A stretch of 48,411 bases of DNA from Hyphomicrobiales bacterium. GTDB lineage: Bacteria; Pseudomonadota; Alphaproteobacteria; Rhizobiales; Beijerinckiaceae. Of the stretch, positions 40,701 through 48,411 are shown in pieces. A model generated the notes under the pieces. That model ran no database searches. It was not told the DNA's origin and saw only the letters and a list, made by a program, of their open reading frames with translations. The stretch lies in NCBI GenBank assembly GCA_019247605.1, contig JAFBAS010000160.1:1-48411 (forward strand), given 5' to 3'. Positions within the stretch are counted from its first letter, which is position 1; each line of letters opens with the position of its first letter. The position numbers and the translations under genes were made by a program.

Positions 40701-40838
40701 TGCCATTTGCGCGCGCGCAGGTCGTGGCGAGATCGCGCACAACATCGACAAGCTCACGACCAAAGCCAACAAGAGGCGCATAAGGGCCGCCGTCGGCATC
40801 CGAGTCCTATGCTTCATGACACCTGCCAAGGGGCCCAT
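34764..40838 (-). CDS. Exported RHS/YD-repeat protein with variable C-terminal tail
   Basis: The 2024-residue protein has an N-terminal signal peptide (LMRLLLALVVSLSMLCAISP, then ARAQ). A transglutaminase-like region covers roughly residues 115-280 (GTLLDQRGDDIDQAQLFVAL; HVWVQVNLGGTNYVFDPSF) without the expected catalytic Cys in the first motif. A DUF6531-like stretch lies near 805 (DPVDAITGANIY, FPYSLPFARTYRSS). About two dozen YD repeats run to about 1750, and the RHS-associated core lies at about 1755-1860 (YGFRARIYSPTLGRFVQPDP, YAYVGNDPLNATDPTGL). The last 160 residues are a Thr/Pro/Asn-rich linker and a small module (LTPDQRQQLHFEISGQNY, FQEILRTAKDMFGK). GGAGA precedes the ATG at 40838; an ATG seven codons in is possible. 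RHS shells encapsulate and deliver C-terminal toxins; a toxin activity here is inferred. Confidence 0.88.
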   Translation of the reverse strand: MGPLAGVMKHRTRMPTAALMRLLLALVVSLSMLCAISPRPARAQMAVRAERIGIAEADRVLRARMPAVPLAGSAGPALPPRAQLAGGAVAPAPFAATGCASSSTLPVEIVTLASSLKCDPDLIFEYVYNNIEFEPLFGSNKGALGTLLDQRGDDIDQAQLFVALLNAAGITQTSYQFGLISVTGTTTIPTSTCTANVLAPAPGWLGVKNDTFAIVALLNSGGIPGGSFTFNTSDGTLLCLQVAHVWVQVNLGGTNYVFDPSFKQHTLSTGLANLGTIFGYSQSQFLSDAGGTIDSVSISNINRTKLRSDLTGYANNLIGYIKGNNPAFTLNDIIGGKTIIPLTGSPIRQTSLPYLSPTQPQGFPENLGPTIPNFLRTCMAITLPISGAVPTTCANAQPNPMGCAAQTSAPGSQTIVLFTDQTYGQRITVFSVPDPNTQGNVTPTLLVNGVPPATGVNIGDSTPAGTQWAINVAITHPFGSSFTAPNQCQNLTVTAGGSFLISAGWGQVGRGMVEKHRQLLAQAIAVPNANLASEPVLGESLAVISYNWLAENASQQQIGDRIGQVTSQYTHGVGITGQSAIQGQNLQGPYVDLPLNFIDVTPQTCFPQQICRIPPSVFLTHSGTSSSLESAVLEQTQAPAPNIIASSTIRLVDMNAATGAKTFFADGTTAAGVQTYFNTILPNLIGYAQSDLSSIANFISKDGTSTGAPTGFQVLLPATGNISVRSWHGAGYTATQQVNTTTQSAITATQKISGGLSGGFSGTDIPPDENSNNTNVTIPTPPASSDVPTVVNTQPTPSNATVNDPVDAITGANIYTHSDIVTGGGVFPYSLPFARTYRSSANMSDIGVGKGWTHSYSLSATTDSDPYEGMGASSPINAASAIVTIFVSQDLLNGTLDAQHMTLAWMVDRWFTDQLTNNVAFVSRPDTTEEFAFLPHADGAASLSFNPPLGSSVTLTGQNLGSATSTGTGIPTSFNYATKNGVTLAFGPTPTGSTPSTPIPISSWTYPNGMNVNFGYNASGNLTSVKNNLGRSLTLSYNGTHVASVSDGAHAASFTYSGSDLATSVDPLGSRTSYVYDGADHLTQIFYPSNPGTPFVTNNYDGLGRIAQQFNGNGQASSFFFAGPRSEIVDAAGDRHITYQTPRGKVTKDALVLSPSFGDVFNDTPQQNGVINVATNQYDGQDRLIAATAPEGGITSFSYSPDLEHNVVQVTQTPKPGSPLSPLSTRYTYDPIHNNPTSITDPLGLVTALAYDPSGNLIRAIADQGAPPHLNASTSFTYNGFGQVLSQRDPLGVLTSLAYDGFGNPSLITRDPGAGHLNQVTRTAYSSFGDPISVTDPNGHDTTSSYDADRRLIATVSPATAAAPAGVTTSFSYDPDGRLLQAQQSANGKVLSSAKTSYTLSGKPASTTDANGNVTRYAYDAADRLVRLTDPLGRVTSFAYDALGRRTQVLNLAIQSAPLIQQGYTPDGLPASLTVAQSNTVFSTTSLSYDGLDRLSTTTYADMSTEVLAYDADGNVLSRQTRKGDVIAFAYDTLNRLVTKTAPGEPVVTLAYDLKGQLIGAGDNSAAIVSPVPPASSLVVNATYDALNRPLGFSWNPAPTPATAPAASSASFAFRYSLANQRIGQTASDNSWWAYPAAVPSTVSYTANNLDQYTSVGGVAPTYDANGNLTFDGAFSYGYDAENRLVSASQGGTTIGTYAYDAQGNRKSKTAAGATTITLIGTDKRALLDYDGTSGQILRWYAFGSGPNDVLNQMNLTANTRQTFIPDIQGSVLASLDSGSGALTKAGFQPFGKSPSTSGTFRYTGARIDAETNGLYGFRARIYSPTLGRFVQPDPIGTQGGVNLYAYVGNDPLNATDPTGLVQEPTEGTEGGGLIGAATPTVAPTAPIVSLSNNGGLGPVNQLASNPLPTNATLTVTPLPTTLGGSSVPQLSQAQQGLTGAGNVQFAFSVPNGVTGPIQANNDFQLVAGDGTPGSNQAQNAQVDAVVRILRLTPDQRQQLHFEISGQNYGFQEILRTAKDMFGK

Positions 40839-40905
40839 GCCGGATTTCTCCGTGAAACGAATTTGCGTGAGATTTGACGGGGAGTGAGTGAAGCGGCGCC
40901 TCCGC

Positions 40906-41202
40906 TCACCAAAGCGCCGCGCCCCAATTGAAGGCGCCCCATGTACCGGTCGTGCTGTTCACGTTGATGATTTGAGAAAGGCGGTTCCCATTGGCGTCAT
41001 AAGTGTAGATGATGAAGACGCCCGTGTCGTAGCTCGCCGTGCTTATTCGACCGAGCGCGTCATATGTGTAGGTCACCGAGCCATTGGCCGCGTGCGCCGT
41101 ATTGGCCCCCAAAAGGCCTGAGAAGCCGAGCAACATCAATCCGGTGACGAAGACGCGTCTACAATCCATTCGCTTGCCGATGCGGCATATAGTTTTCTTC
41201 AT
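40906..41202 (-). CDS. Minimal secreted YD-repeat protein
   Basis: The 98-residue product starts MKKTICRIGKRMDCRRVFVT. A signal peptide (GLMLLGFSGLLGANTAHAA) is followed by only two YD repeats (SVTYTYDALGRISTASYD; IIYTYDANGNRLSQI) and a Trp-rich end TGTWGAFNWGAALW. A start at 41169 (MDCRR) is also possible. It lies 67 bases upstream of the large RHS gene and 43 bases downstream of the fibre-like gene, all on one strand. A free-standing two-repeat exported unit is unusual beside a complete RHS shell. It may be an accessory or a remnant of an ancestral RHS N-terminus; function unknown. Confidence 0.75.
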   Translation of the reverse strand: MKKTICRIGKRMDCRRVFVTGLMLLGFSGLLGANTAHAANGSVTYTYDALGRISTASYDTGVFIIYTYDANGNRLSQIINVNSTTGTWGAFNWGAALW

Positions 41203-41245
41203 CTCGGGAGCTTTCCGAACGCTGTGAAATGCGACGCTCGCACCA

Positions 41246-42160
41246 TCAGTTGAAGCGACCGCGCGTATCGATCCAGCCATAAGTCGCCAGTTGCAAAAGC
41301 GACCCGGAAGAAGCCGAAGGAATGGCCCTGACTTGGGCGCCGGCATTGGTTCTGACGTTTAAGGTTATTCCCTCTGATCCACCTCCGTTGGTGTTCACGT
41401 TTCCAAGTGGTGCATTATATGTCTGGGGGTTCTCATCGGGAGACGTAATCAGCACTCCGGCCCCTTGGCCAACCGAAGCCCTGAAGAGAGCATTCACTCT
41501 CACGCCAACAGGAACCGTCAGCGTTATGAGCAAACCTGCAATAGGAAAGTTCGTCACGTTCGCATCGCCAACGGGCGTCAGCCAAATGAACTCATCTCCG
41601 TTCTGTGAAAACGCGAGAATATGGGAAGAGGCGTCGGTCCTGATCGAGCCGATCCGGCGCTTTTTCGAGTAGTTTGTCGGAAACACCGGGTTCGTAGCGG
41701 AGGTCGAACATAGAAAGTCGACGACGCCCGTATCCGTGCGCTCGATCACGAACATATGGTACCAGGTCGAGGCACTCAACGCCGTGCCCGTGTCGAGGCA
41801 ACCATTGCCGGAGCCGGCCGACCAAGCCGAATTTGCGTTCTTGATGAAGGCGACAGTCTTCATCAAAGTCGTGACGTCATCCGACATCGCCACTCCCGCT
41901 GTCATATCGATCGTGGTAGTCGGCGTGCCCGCATCATTCGAGAGCGTAAGTCCACCGAGATAGCCTTGCAGGTTGTTCTGCAGATTGTTCTGCACATTGT
42001 TGATGCAGGTCAGCAGGCTATTGAAATTCGCCATCACCTGATTGGCGTCGGCCGTCGTGCCGTTCGTCAACTGGTTCGGAAGCGGGCCGCAATTTTGTGC
42101 TTGCGCCCCGGCGCAGGTGAGGAGCAGCGCGAATGCGGCCGTGAGGATTGCCTTCATCAT
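41246..42160 (-). CDS. Secreted protein with phage tail-fibre-like body
   Basis: The 304-residue product starts MMKAILTAAFALLLTCAGAQ (signal peptide, cleavage after AQA), then NQLTNGTTADANQVMANFNS. A short Asn/Gln-rich coiled segment follows (INNVQNNLQNNLQ). The body resembles domains in phage tail or head-fibre proteins: CLDTGTALSASTWYHMFVIE, VDFLCSTSATNPVFPTNYSK and KRRIGSIRTDASSHILAFSQ. The C-terminal half is beta-rich. The ATG at 42160 is followed by a second ATG; upstream codons of the open frame lack a signal. It is the first gene of the likely operon leading to the RHS protein. A surface adhesin or fibre role is inferred. Confidence 0.75.
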   Translation of the reverse strand: MMKAILTAAFALLLTCAGAQAQNCGPLPNQLTNGTTADANQVMANFNSLLTCINNVQNNLQNNLQGYLGGLTLSNDAGTPTTTIDMTAGVAMSDDVTTLMKTVAFIKNANSAWSAGSGNGCLDTGTALSASTWYHMFVIERTDTGVVDFLCSTSATNPVFPTNYSKKRRIGSIRTDASSHILAFSQNGDEFIWLTPVGDANVTNFPIAGLLITLTVPVGVRVNALFRASVGQGAGVLITSPDENPQTYNAPLGNVNTNGGGSEGITLNVRTNAGAQVRAIPSASSGSLLQLATYGWIDTRGRFN

Positions 42161-42449
42161 TTCTGGTCTTTCATCTGGGCTTGGCTGGCGACTTGATGTC
42201 GAGTCGGGGGGATGCGCTGAGGGCCAACGGAAATTGGATCTGAATGTCCTTTGACTTAGCGTCCGGCAGACGCCTCGATGCAAGCGCAACTTACGTAGCC
42301 CGCGAAAATTTCGTCAACTTGCGAGCAAGCAGCTATCCACCGAAGATCGGGAAGATCGCGCCGCTTCCCATTCACAAAACCGTGTGAACACTCGGGCATT
42401 CGGCTGGCGCGATGAATGATGCGTGCGCCGCCTATTCTTGCATCTCGAA

Positions 42450-42469
42450 ATATTTTAAGATTAAAATAT
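42450..42469. promoter_or_regulatory. Perfect AT-rich inverted repeat upstream of the aromatic-CoA hydroxylase gene
   Basis: ATATTTTAA-GA-TTAAAATAT (nine-base arms, two-base spacer) lies 53 bases before the start of the gene at 42523 in otherwise GC-rich DNA. Size and symmetry fit a MarR-family operator; MarR-type regulators commonly control aromatic acid and aryl-CoA pathways. No regulator gene is in the window nearby. Confidence 0.55.
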
Positions 42470-42522
42470 ATATTCGCACCAGAGCGATTTTAGGCACGAG
42501 ACGCGGGCAAAAAGGAGCCCCC

Positions 42523-44877
<2,355 letters not shown>

Positions 44878-45024
44878 TCGCCCGTTTCCCTGAACCCGCT
44901 CATGCCCGCGAAGGCGGACATCGCGAAACCGATCCTTGCGTATTAGGCTAAATAGCCCCAAAGTCGGAGCGAGCACGATCCTGCCTGATCGTTCGCGAAT
45001 AATCCCCCAGAGGAAGGAAACCCA

Positions 45025-45489
45025 ATGCGCATTGCCTTGCCTGCCGTCGCGCTCGCGACGCTCGCCGCCTCGACCGTATCCGCGTTCGCTCTCGAATCGA
45101 AGCTTTCCGCGCCGTCCTCGCTTTCACCCGATGCGCTCTGGAAGAAGGTCGGCGATTTTTGCGGGATCGGAACCTGGCATCCGGCAGCCGAGAAATGCGA
45201 GCTCAGCGCCGACGGCAAGCAACGCACGATCTCGCTCAAAGGCGGCGGCGCGATCGTCGAGAAGCTCGTCAAGTGGGACGACAAGCATCGAAGCTACTCC
45301 TACACGATCGTGTCGGGCCCGCTTCCCGTCGCAAATTACCGTTCGACGATCCGTGTCTCCCCCCATGGCACAGGATCGATGCTGACATGGACCGGCTATT
45401 ACAAGGCCAAGGGCGCCTCGAACGCGGATGCCAAGAAGGCGATCGACGGCGTCTACGACGCCGGCGCGAAGGCGCTCACGGGCGGGTGA
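45025..45489 (+). CDS. Secreted SRPBCC-family protein
   Basis: The 154-residue product has a signal peptide (MRIALPAVALATLAASTVSA, then FALES) and a START/SRPBCC-like helix-grip fold: SLSPDALWKKVGDFCGIGTW, HPAAEKCELSADGKQRTISL, GGGAIVEKLVKWDDKHRSYS and SMLTWTGYYKAKGAS. Such domains bind small hydrophobic ligands. AGAGGAAGG precedes the start. It follows the aromatic-CoA hydroxylase gene by 147 bases on the same strand. The shared direction might indicate a joint role, but export argues for a separate periplasmic binding task. Confidence 0.8.
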   Translation: MRIALPAVALATLAASTVSAFALESKLSAPSSLSPDALWKKVGDFCGIGTWHPAAEKCELSADGKQRTISLKGGGAIVEKLVKWDDKHRSYSYTIVSGPLPVANYRSTIRVSPHGTGSMLTWTGYYKAKGASNADAKKAIDGVYDAGAKALTGG

Positions 45490-45534
45490 TCGACTGCGAA
45501 AGTGAAGGGGGATGCATCCATGTCCGAGGCGTCC

Positions 45535-45555
45535 TGCGCGGGCTTGGCCCGCGCA
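45535..45555. repeat. GC-rich palindrome, probably a dispersed intergenic repeat
   Basis: TGCGCGGG-CTTGG-CCCGCGCA is a perfect 8-bp stem with a five-base loop, 45 bases after the SRPBCC gene. It is flanked by CATCCA-type sequence on the left and CATCCAC on the right. The layout resembles short palindromic repeats scattered in Hyphomicrobiales genomes. It may also act as a terminator. Confidence 0.45.
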
Positions 45556-45638
45556 TCCACGCCTTTGCCATTCCAAACGGCAAGGAAGACGTGGATGACC
45601 GCAACGAGTGCGGTCATGACGAAGCGGCAACCTTGATC

Positions 45639-45723
45639 TGGTGCGGCCGAGAGGACTCGAACCTCCACTGGTTGCCCAACTAGCACCTCAAGCTAGCGCG
45701 TCTACCAATTCCGCCACGGCCGC
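45639..45723 (-). tRNA. tRNA-Leu (anticodon GAG)
   Basis: On the minus strand the sequence folds as a class II tRNA. The acceptor arm is GCGGCCG/CGGCCGC and the D-arm contains TGGCGGAATTGGTAGACGC. The anticodon stem-loop CTAGC-TTGAGGT-GCTAG gives anticodon GAG. A variable arm and the T-arm GAGG-TTCGAGT-CCTC follow. The 3' CCA is encoded. It reads the CTC codon for leucine, abundant in this GC-rich genome. It is 85 bases long. Confidence 0.95.
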
Positions 45724-46071
45724 AAGGCGCAGGCGGGGAGCCGCCGCGCGCAGGCGAAGGCGAGTAGCAGATGCGTCCTGGATCGACAAGGGCTTTGCGG
45801 GCCTGCCTTTCGGCAGTGTCTCCGGTTGGAACCGGCCGCCTTGACGCGAGGCTCGCCGTCGCGACCTCATGCCTGTATGCTTAGGGCAAAGCGCGGGGGC
45901 GCGACATGACGCCTTCGTCCAGCATTCGCTGCAATGGTCCCTTTGATCGACCGTCGCGCCTTCGTCCTAGAGGACCTTACGCAGCTCGTCGAGGACGAGG
46001 CGCCGAGGCGGGCACCGCGTCGCCTCACGAAAGCATGCGCAGGAAACTCAAACTGATTGGGAGGCTTTTCA

Positions 46072-46491
46072 ATGAGCGATGCTCGATGCACTTGCGGTGC
46101 GATTGCGCTTTCGCTGCGAGGGCCGTCCAAGCTGGTCATTGCCTGCCACTGCATCGATTGCCAGCGCCGAACCGGCGCCCCGTTCGGCGTGGGCGCTTTT
46201 TATCCCGCGGAGGCCGTCACGATCTCTGGAAACGCAAAGGAGTTCACACGCACCTCGGCGAGCGGTGGGAAGGTCCACGCCTACTTTTGTCCAAACTGCG
46301 GCTCATCCGTTTATTGGAAAGCCGACAACCTACCCGCCATGATCGGTGTTGCGGTTGGCGCGTTGGCAGACCCGAAATTCCCAGCGCCCGTCAAATCAAT
46401 TTTCGAGCAGTCGAGACACGCCTGGGTTCACTTCGAGGCCCCCAGCCTTGAACACTTCCAGCAAGGCACCCTGCCAAAACGACCAAGCTGA
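46072..46491 (+). CDS. GFA-family zinc-binding protein
   Basis: Member of the GFA (glutathione-dependent formaldehyde-activating enzyme-like, CENP-V) fold. The 139-residue product starts MSDARCTCGAIALSLRGPSK and shows the zinc-ligand sets CTCG, CHCIDCQRRTGAPF and YFCPNCGSSVYWK. GGGAGG precedes the start. Many members with this label have no demonstrated formaldehyde activity, so the biochemical role is uncertain. It is convergent with the SnoaL-like gene, whose end lies three bases away. Confidence 0.88.
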   Translation: MSDARCTCGAIALSLRGPSKLVIACHCIDCQRRTGAPFGVGAFYPAEAVTISGNAKEFTRTSASGGKVHAYFCPNCGSSVYWKADNLPAMIGVAVGALADPKFPAPVKSIFEQSRHAWVHFEAPSLEHFQQGTLPKRPS

Positions 46492-46494
46492 GGC

Positions 46495-46872
46495 TTAGTC
46501 AGCAGCATCCTTGATGTCGAAGCGAGCCACCTTTCCCTCTCGAAACCGGAAAACGTGTCCGACTGTCTTGTCTTTAAGCCCGTGGCTCTGCCCCTCGAGC
46601 GGTTTGCCTTCGAGATCGCGGACGGATTGGTGGACTTCCGCGATGATCGCGCCATCCGCGGTTCGATGAAAGGCCACAGGCTCCACGTGAGGACTGACCA
46701 GGCTCCACTGACGCGTCCAATACTCGCGTATGGCCTCTCGCCCATGGACGTAGCCACCATCCATGCCGTTGGCCCACACGACGTCATCGGTGAGCACACT
46801 CAACACGCCGTCTATGTCCCGCGCGTTGAAGCGATCGTAGATGCGTTCAAGCACTTTGGCGTCATCATCCAT
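46495..46872 (-). CDS. SnoaL-like/NTF2-fold protein
   Basis: The 125-residue protein starts MDDDAKVLERIYDRFNARDI. It has the fold signature DGVLSVLTDDVVWANGMDGG, YVHGREAIREYWTRQWSLV and a C-terminal HVFRFREGKVARFDIKDAAD. Such proteins are small ligand-binding or isomerase-like domains; the substrate is unknown. AAGGAGG lies before the ATG at 46872, which was preferred to an upstream start 63 codons earlier without a ribosome-binding site. Confidence 0.85.
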   Translation of the reverse strand: MDDDAKVLERIYDRFNARDIDGVLSVLTDDVVWANGMDGGYVHGREAIREYWTRQWSLVSPHVEPVAFHRTADGAIIAEVHQSVRDLEGKPLEGQSHGLKDKTVGHVFRFREGKVARFDIKDAAD

Positions 46873-47104
46873 GGGGTGCCTCCTTGCAAAGTCCTCGCAT
46901 GGTCGCAAAACTCGATCGAGCCACCCTCCGGCAGGCCCAATTTCCGGGAAGTGGAGTGGCCGGCGTGTCCCTTCGAAGCTGATTGAGTCCCAACCCAAAG
47001 TAGCAGCAAATTGGGCTGCTTGCGCCTTGAGTCCGATGGCGGCCTCACGAAGTGAATGCACCGGGATAGCAGGCGCGCGTCGGTCAACAGCGAACCCTGC
47101 GTCC

Positions 47105-47815
47105 TCACCCTTTCCCCGTCACCCCGAGATAACGATCGAGCGTTGCCGTGTCGGCCGCGAGCGCCTCGCTCTCCGCCGCATGCACGATCATACCGCGCTC
47201 GAGGATGATGGCCCCGTCGGTCACGCCGAGGATTTTCTTTGCGTGCTGCTCGATCACGATGCAGGACAGGCCCTCCTCGCGGATGATGCGGCGCAAGGCG
47301 CGCAAGAGTTCCTCGACGATTACGGGGGCGAGACCTTCAGTCGGCTCGTCGAGCAGGAGAAGCCTGGGATTGAGCACGAGCGCGCGGCCGATCGCGAGCA
47401 TCTGCTGCTCGCCGCCCGAAAGCTGATTGCCGTAATTGCCGCGTCTCTCGCGAAGGCGTGGGAACATCTCGAAGATGCGCGCCACCGTCCACTTCCCCGT
47501 GCGTGCGACCGCGGTGAGATTCTCCTCGACCGTGAGCGAGCGAAAGATGTTGCGCTCCTGCGGCGTCCAGCCGATCCCTGCGCGCGCTCGCTCATCGGAT
47601 GAAAGCCGCGTGAGGTCGCGCCCCGCGAGAACCACGCGCCCGCCGCGATGACGCGTGACGCCGATGATCGAATTCACGAGCGTCGTCTTGCCGACCCCGT
47701 TGCGGCCGAGCACGGCGAGCGAACGGCCCTCTTCGAGCTTAAGCGAGATGTCGGAAATGACGATCGCCTCGCCATAGCCTGCGTGAAGGCGGTCGAGAAC
47801 GAGAAGCTCAGCCAT
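47105..47815 (-). CDS. livF: Branched-chain-type ABC transporter ATP-binding protein (LivF)
   Basis: One of two ATPases of a branched-chain amino acid/amide-type importer. The 236-residue product starts MAELLVLDRLHAGYGEAIVI. It contains Walker A GRNGVGKTT, the Q-loop in GWTPQERNIF, signature LSGGEQQMLAIGRALV and Walker B LLLLDEPTEGLAP, and the switch His in IEQHAKKIL. It lies 11 bases behind livG. Importers of this family also carry aromatic acids and urea, so the substrate is open; the periplasmic binding protein and permeases are outside the window. Confidence 0.92.
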   Translation of the reverse strand: MAELLVLDRLHAGYGEAIVISDISLKLEEGRSLAVLGRNGVGKTTLVNSIIGVTRHRGGRVVLAGRDLTRLSSDERARAGIGWTPQERNIFRSLTVEENLTAVARTGKWTVARIFEMFPRLRERRGNYGNQLSGGEQQMLAIGRALVLNPRLLLLDEPTEGLAPVIVEELLRALRRIIREEGLSCIVIEQHAKKILGVTDGAIILERGMIVHAAESEALAADTATLDRYLGVTGKG

Positions 47816-47826
47816 GGCGGGCGGTC

Positions 47827-48411
47827 TCAACCATGCGGCGCCTCGCCGAGATAAACGGCGCGAACCCGCGCATCCTTGGCGATCTCGTCGGGCGTGCCTT
47901 GCGTCAGAAGCGCGCCGTCGACAAGCACCGAAATGCGGTCCGCATAAGCGAAGACGAGGTCCATGTCGTGCTCGATCAAGAGCACCGCGACCTCTCGCGG
48001 CAGCGCGGCGACGGCATCGATGAGCTCGGCGCGCTCGGCCTGCGGCACGCCCGCCGCCGGTTCGTCGAGGAGAAGCACGCGCGGCTTGCAGGCAAAGGCG
48101 AGCGCGATCTCGAGAAGCCGCTGCTTGCCGTAAGCGAGGCTCGAGGTTTGCTCGTCGAGCACATCCGCGAGGCGAAAGCGCGACGCGATCCCCGCCACCT
48201 CCTCGACGAGGGTGCCCGCGCCGACGCGATGCCACCAATCGTTCCCGCCGCCTTGCCGTTCCGACACCGCGAGCGCCAGCGCCTCGAGCGGTGTCATCTC
48301 GGGAAAAAGCTGATTGATCTGGAAGGTGCGCGCAAGCCCGCGCCGCACACGCTGATCGGGGCGAAGCCGCGTCACATCCTCGCCGGCGAGATCGACGCGC
48401 CCTTCGCTCGG
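47827..48411 (-). CDS. livG: Branched-chain-type ABC transporter ATP-binding protein (LivG), N-terminus outside window
   Basis: The partner ATPase, present as its last 194 residues; the Walker A part lies beyond the window end. Visible are RRGLARTFQINQLFPEMTPL (Q-loop region), the LivG-type signature SLAYGKQRLLEIALAFACKP, Walker B VLLLDEPAAGV, the switch IEHDMDLVF and the terminus ending AVYLGEAPHG. It is followed by livF after 11 bases, so both belong to one operon. Permease genes are expected upstream, past 48411. Confidence 0.9.
   Translation of the reverse strand, partial: PSEGRVDLAGEDVTRLRPDQRVRRGLARTFQINQLFPEMTPLEALALAVSERQGGGNDWWHRVGAGTLVEEVAGIASRFRLADVLDEQTSSLAYGKQRLLEIALAFACKPRVLLLDEPAAGVPQAERAELIDAVAALPREVAVLLIEHDMDLVFAYADRISVLVDGALLTQGTPDEIAKDARVRAVYLGEAPHG

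Noticed and set aside
34764-40838. CRISPR-like periodicity in the RHS coding region
   Set aside because: The repeats are degenerate YD-coding units in one open frame, not identical direct repeats with spacers.
32501-42160. Prophage or insertion sequence carrying the RHS island
   Set aside because: No integrase, transposase, terminal repeats or phage structural gene set was found; the single fibre-like protein has its own signal peptide.

Overview
The window is a chromosomal segment of a GC-rich alphaproteobacterium. The RpoC N-terminus, the rplJ-rplL-rpoB-rpoC order, the mdh-sucCD-sucA cluster and the small GCG/CRPN-type secreted protein point to Hyphomicrobiales (Rhizobiales), perhaps near Beijerinckiaceae. 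The family-level placement is inference from protein style only.

Layout. 1-6085 is the minus-strand transcription/translation operon rplJ-rplL-rpoB-rpoC (rpoC truncated by the window edge), with a strong leader hairpin before rplJ and a long rplL-rpoB spacer containing hairpins. 6086-7616 is poor in genes and holds one intact and one frameshifted small secreted GCG/CRPN protein. 7617-19868 carries TCA-cycle genes: mdh, sucC, sucD and sucA on plus, murJ and trpS next, then lpd and sucB on minus. The usual mdh-sucCDAB-lpd operon is therefore split by a local rearrangement, and a dead VapBC-like toxin-antitoxin remnant sits between sucC and sucD. 19975-25805 has a GNAT acetyltransferase, a HigBA-type toxin-antitoxin pair, a DUF502 membrane protein and the UDP-GlcNAc precursor genes glmS and glmU. 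26005-29780 is opgG/opgD-opgH for periplasmic glucans. 29793-32452 is a LysR regulator divergent from a DoxX membrane protein, followed by a P1-family (DmpA/BapA) aminopeptidase.

32501-42160 is the accessory island and the most interesting part. Read on the minus strand, it has a secreted protein with a phage tail-fibre-like body, a tiny secreted YD-repeat protein, a 2024-residue exported RHS protein with a transglutaminase-like N-terminal region and a variable C-terminal tail, and a gene overlapping the RHS stop codon by four bases (candidate immunity gene). Beyond it lie a decayed 66-bp copy of the RHS core, a start-less small membrane ORF and three further small unrecognised genes. By eye this tail is AT-richer than its surroundings, as expected for an exchanged polymorphic-toxin cassette array.

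42450-48411 holds a fused salicylyl-CoA 5-hydroxylase/oxidoreductase-type enzyme behind a perfect AT-rich operator-like palindrome, a secreted SRPBCC protein, tRNA-Leu(GAG), a GFA-family zinc protein, a SnoaL-like protein, and livF/livG ATPases of a branched-chain-type ABC importer (livG cut by the window edge). The importer and the aromatic-CoA enzyme may serve the same catabolic purpose, but that is inference from proximity.
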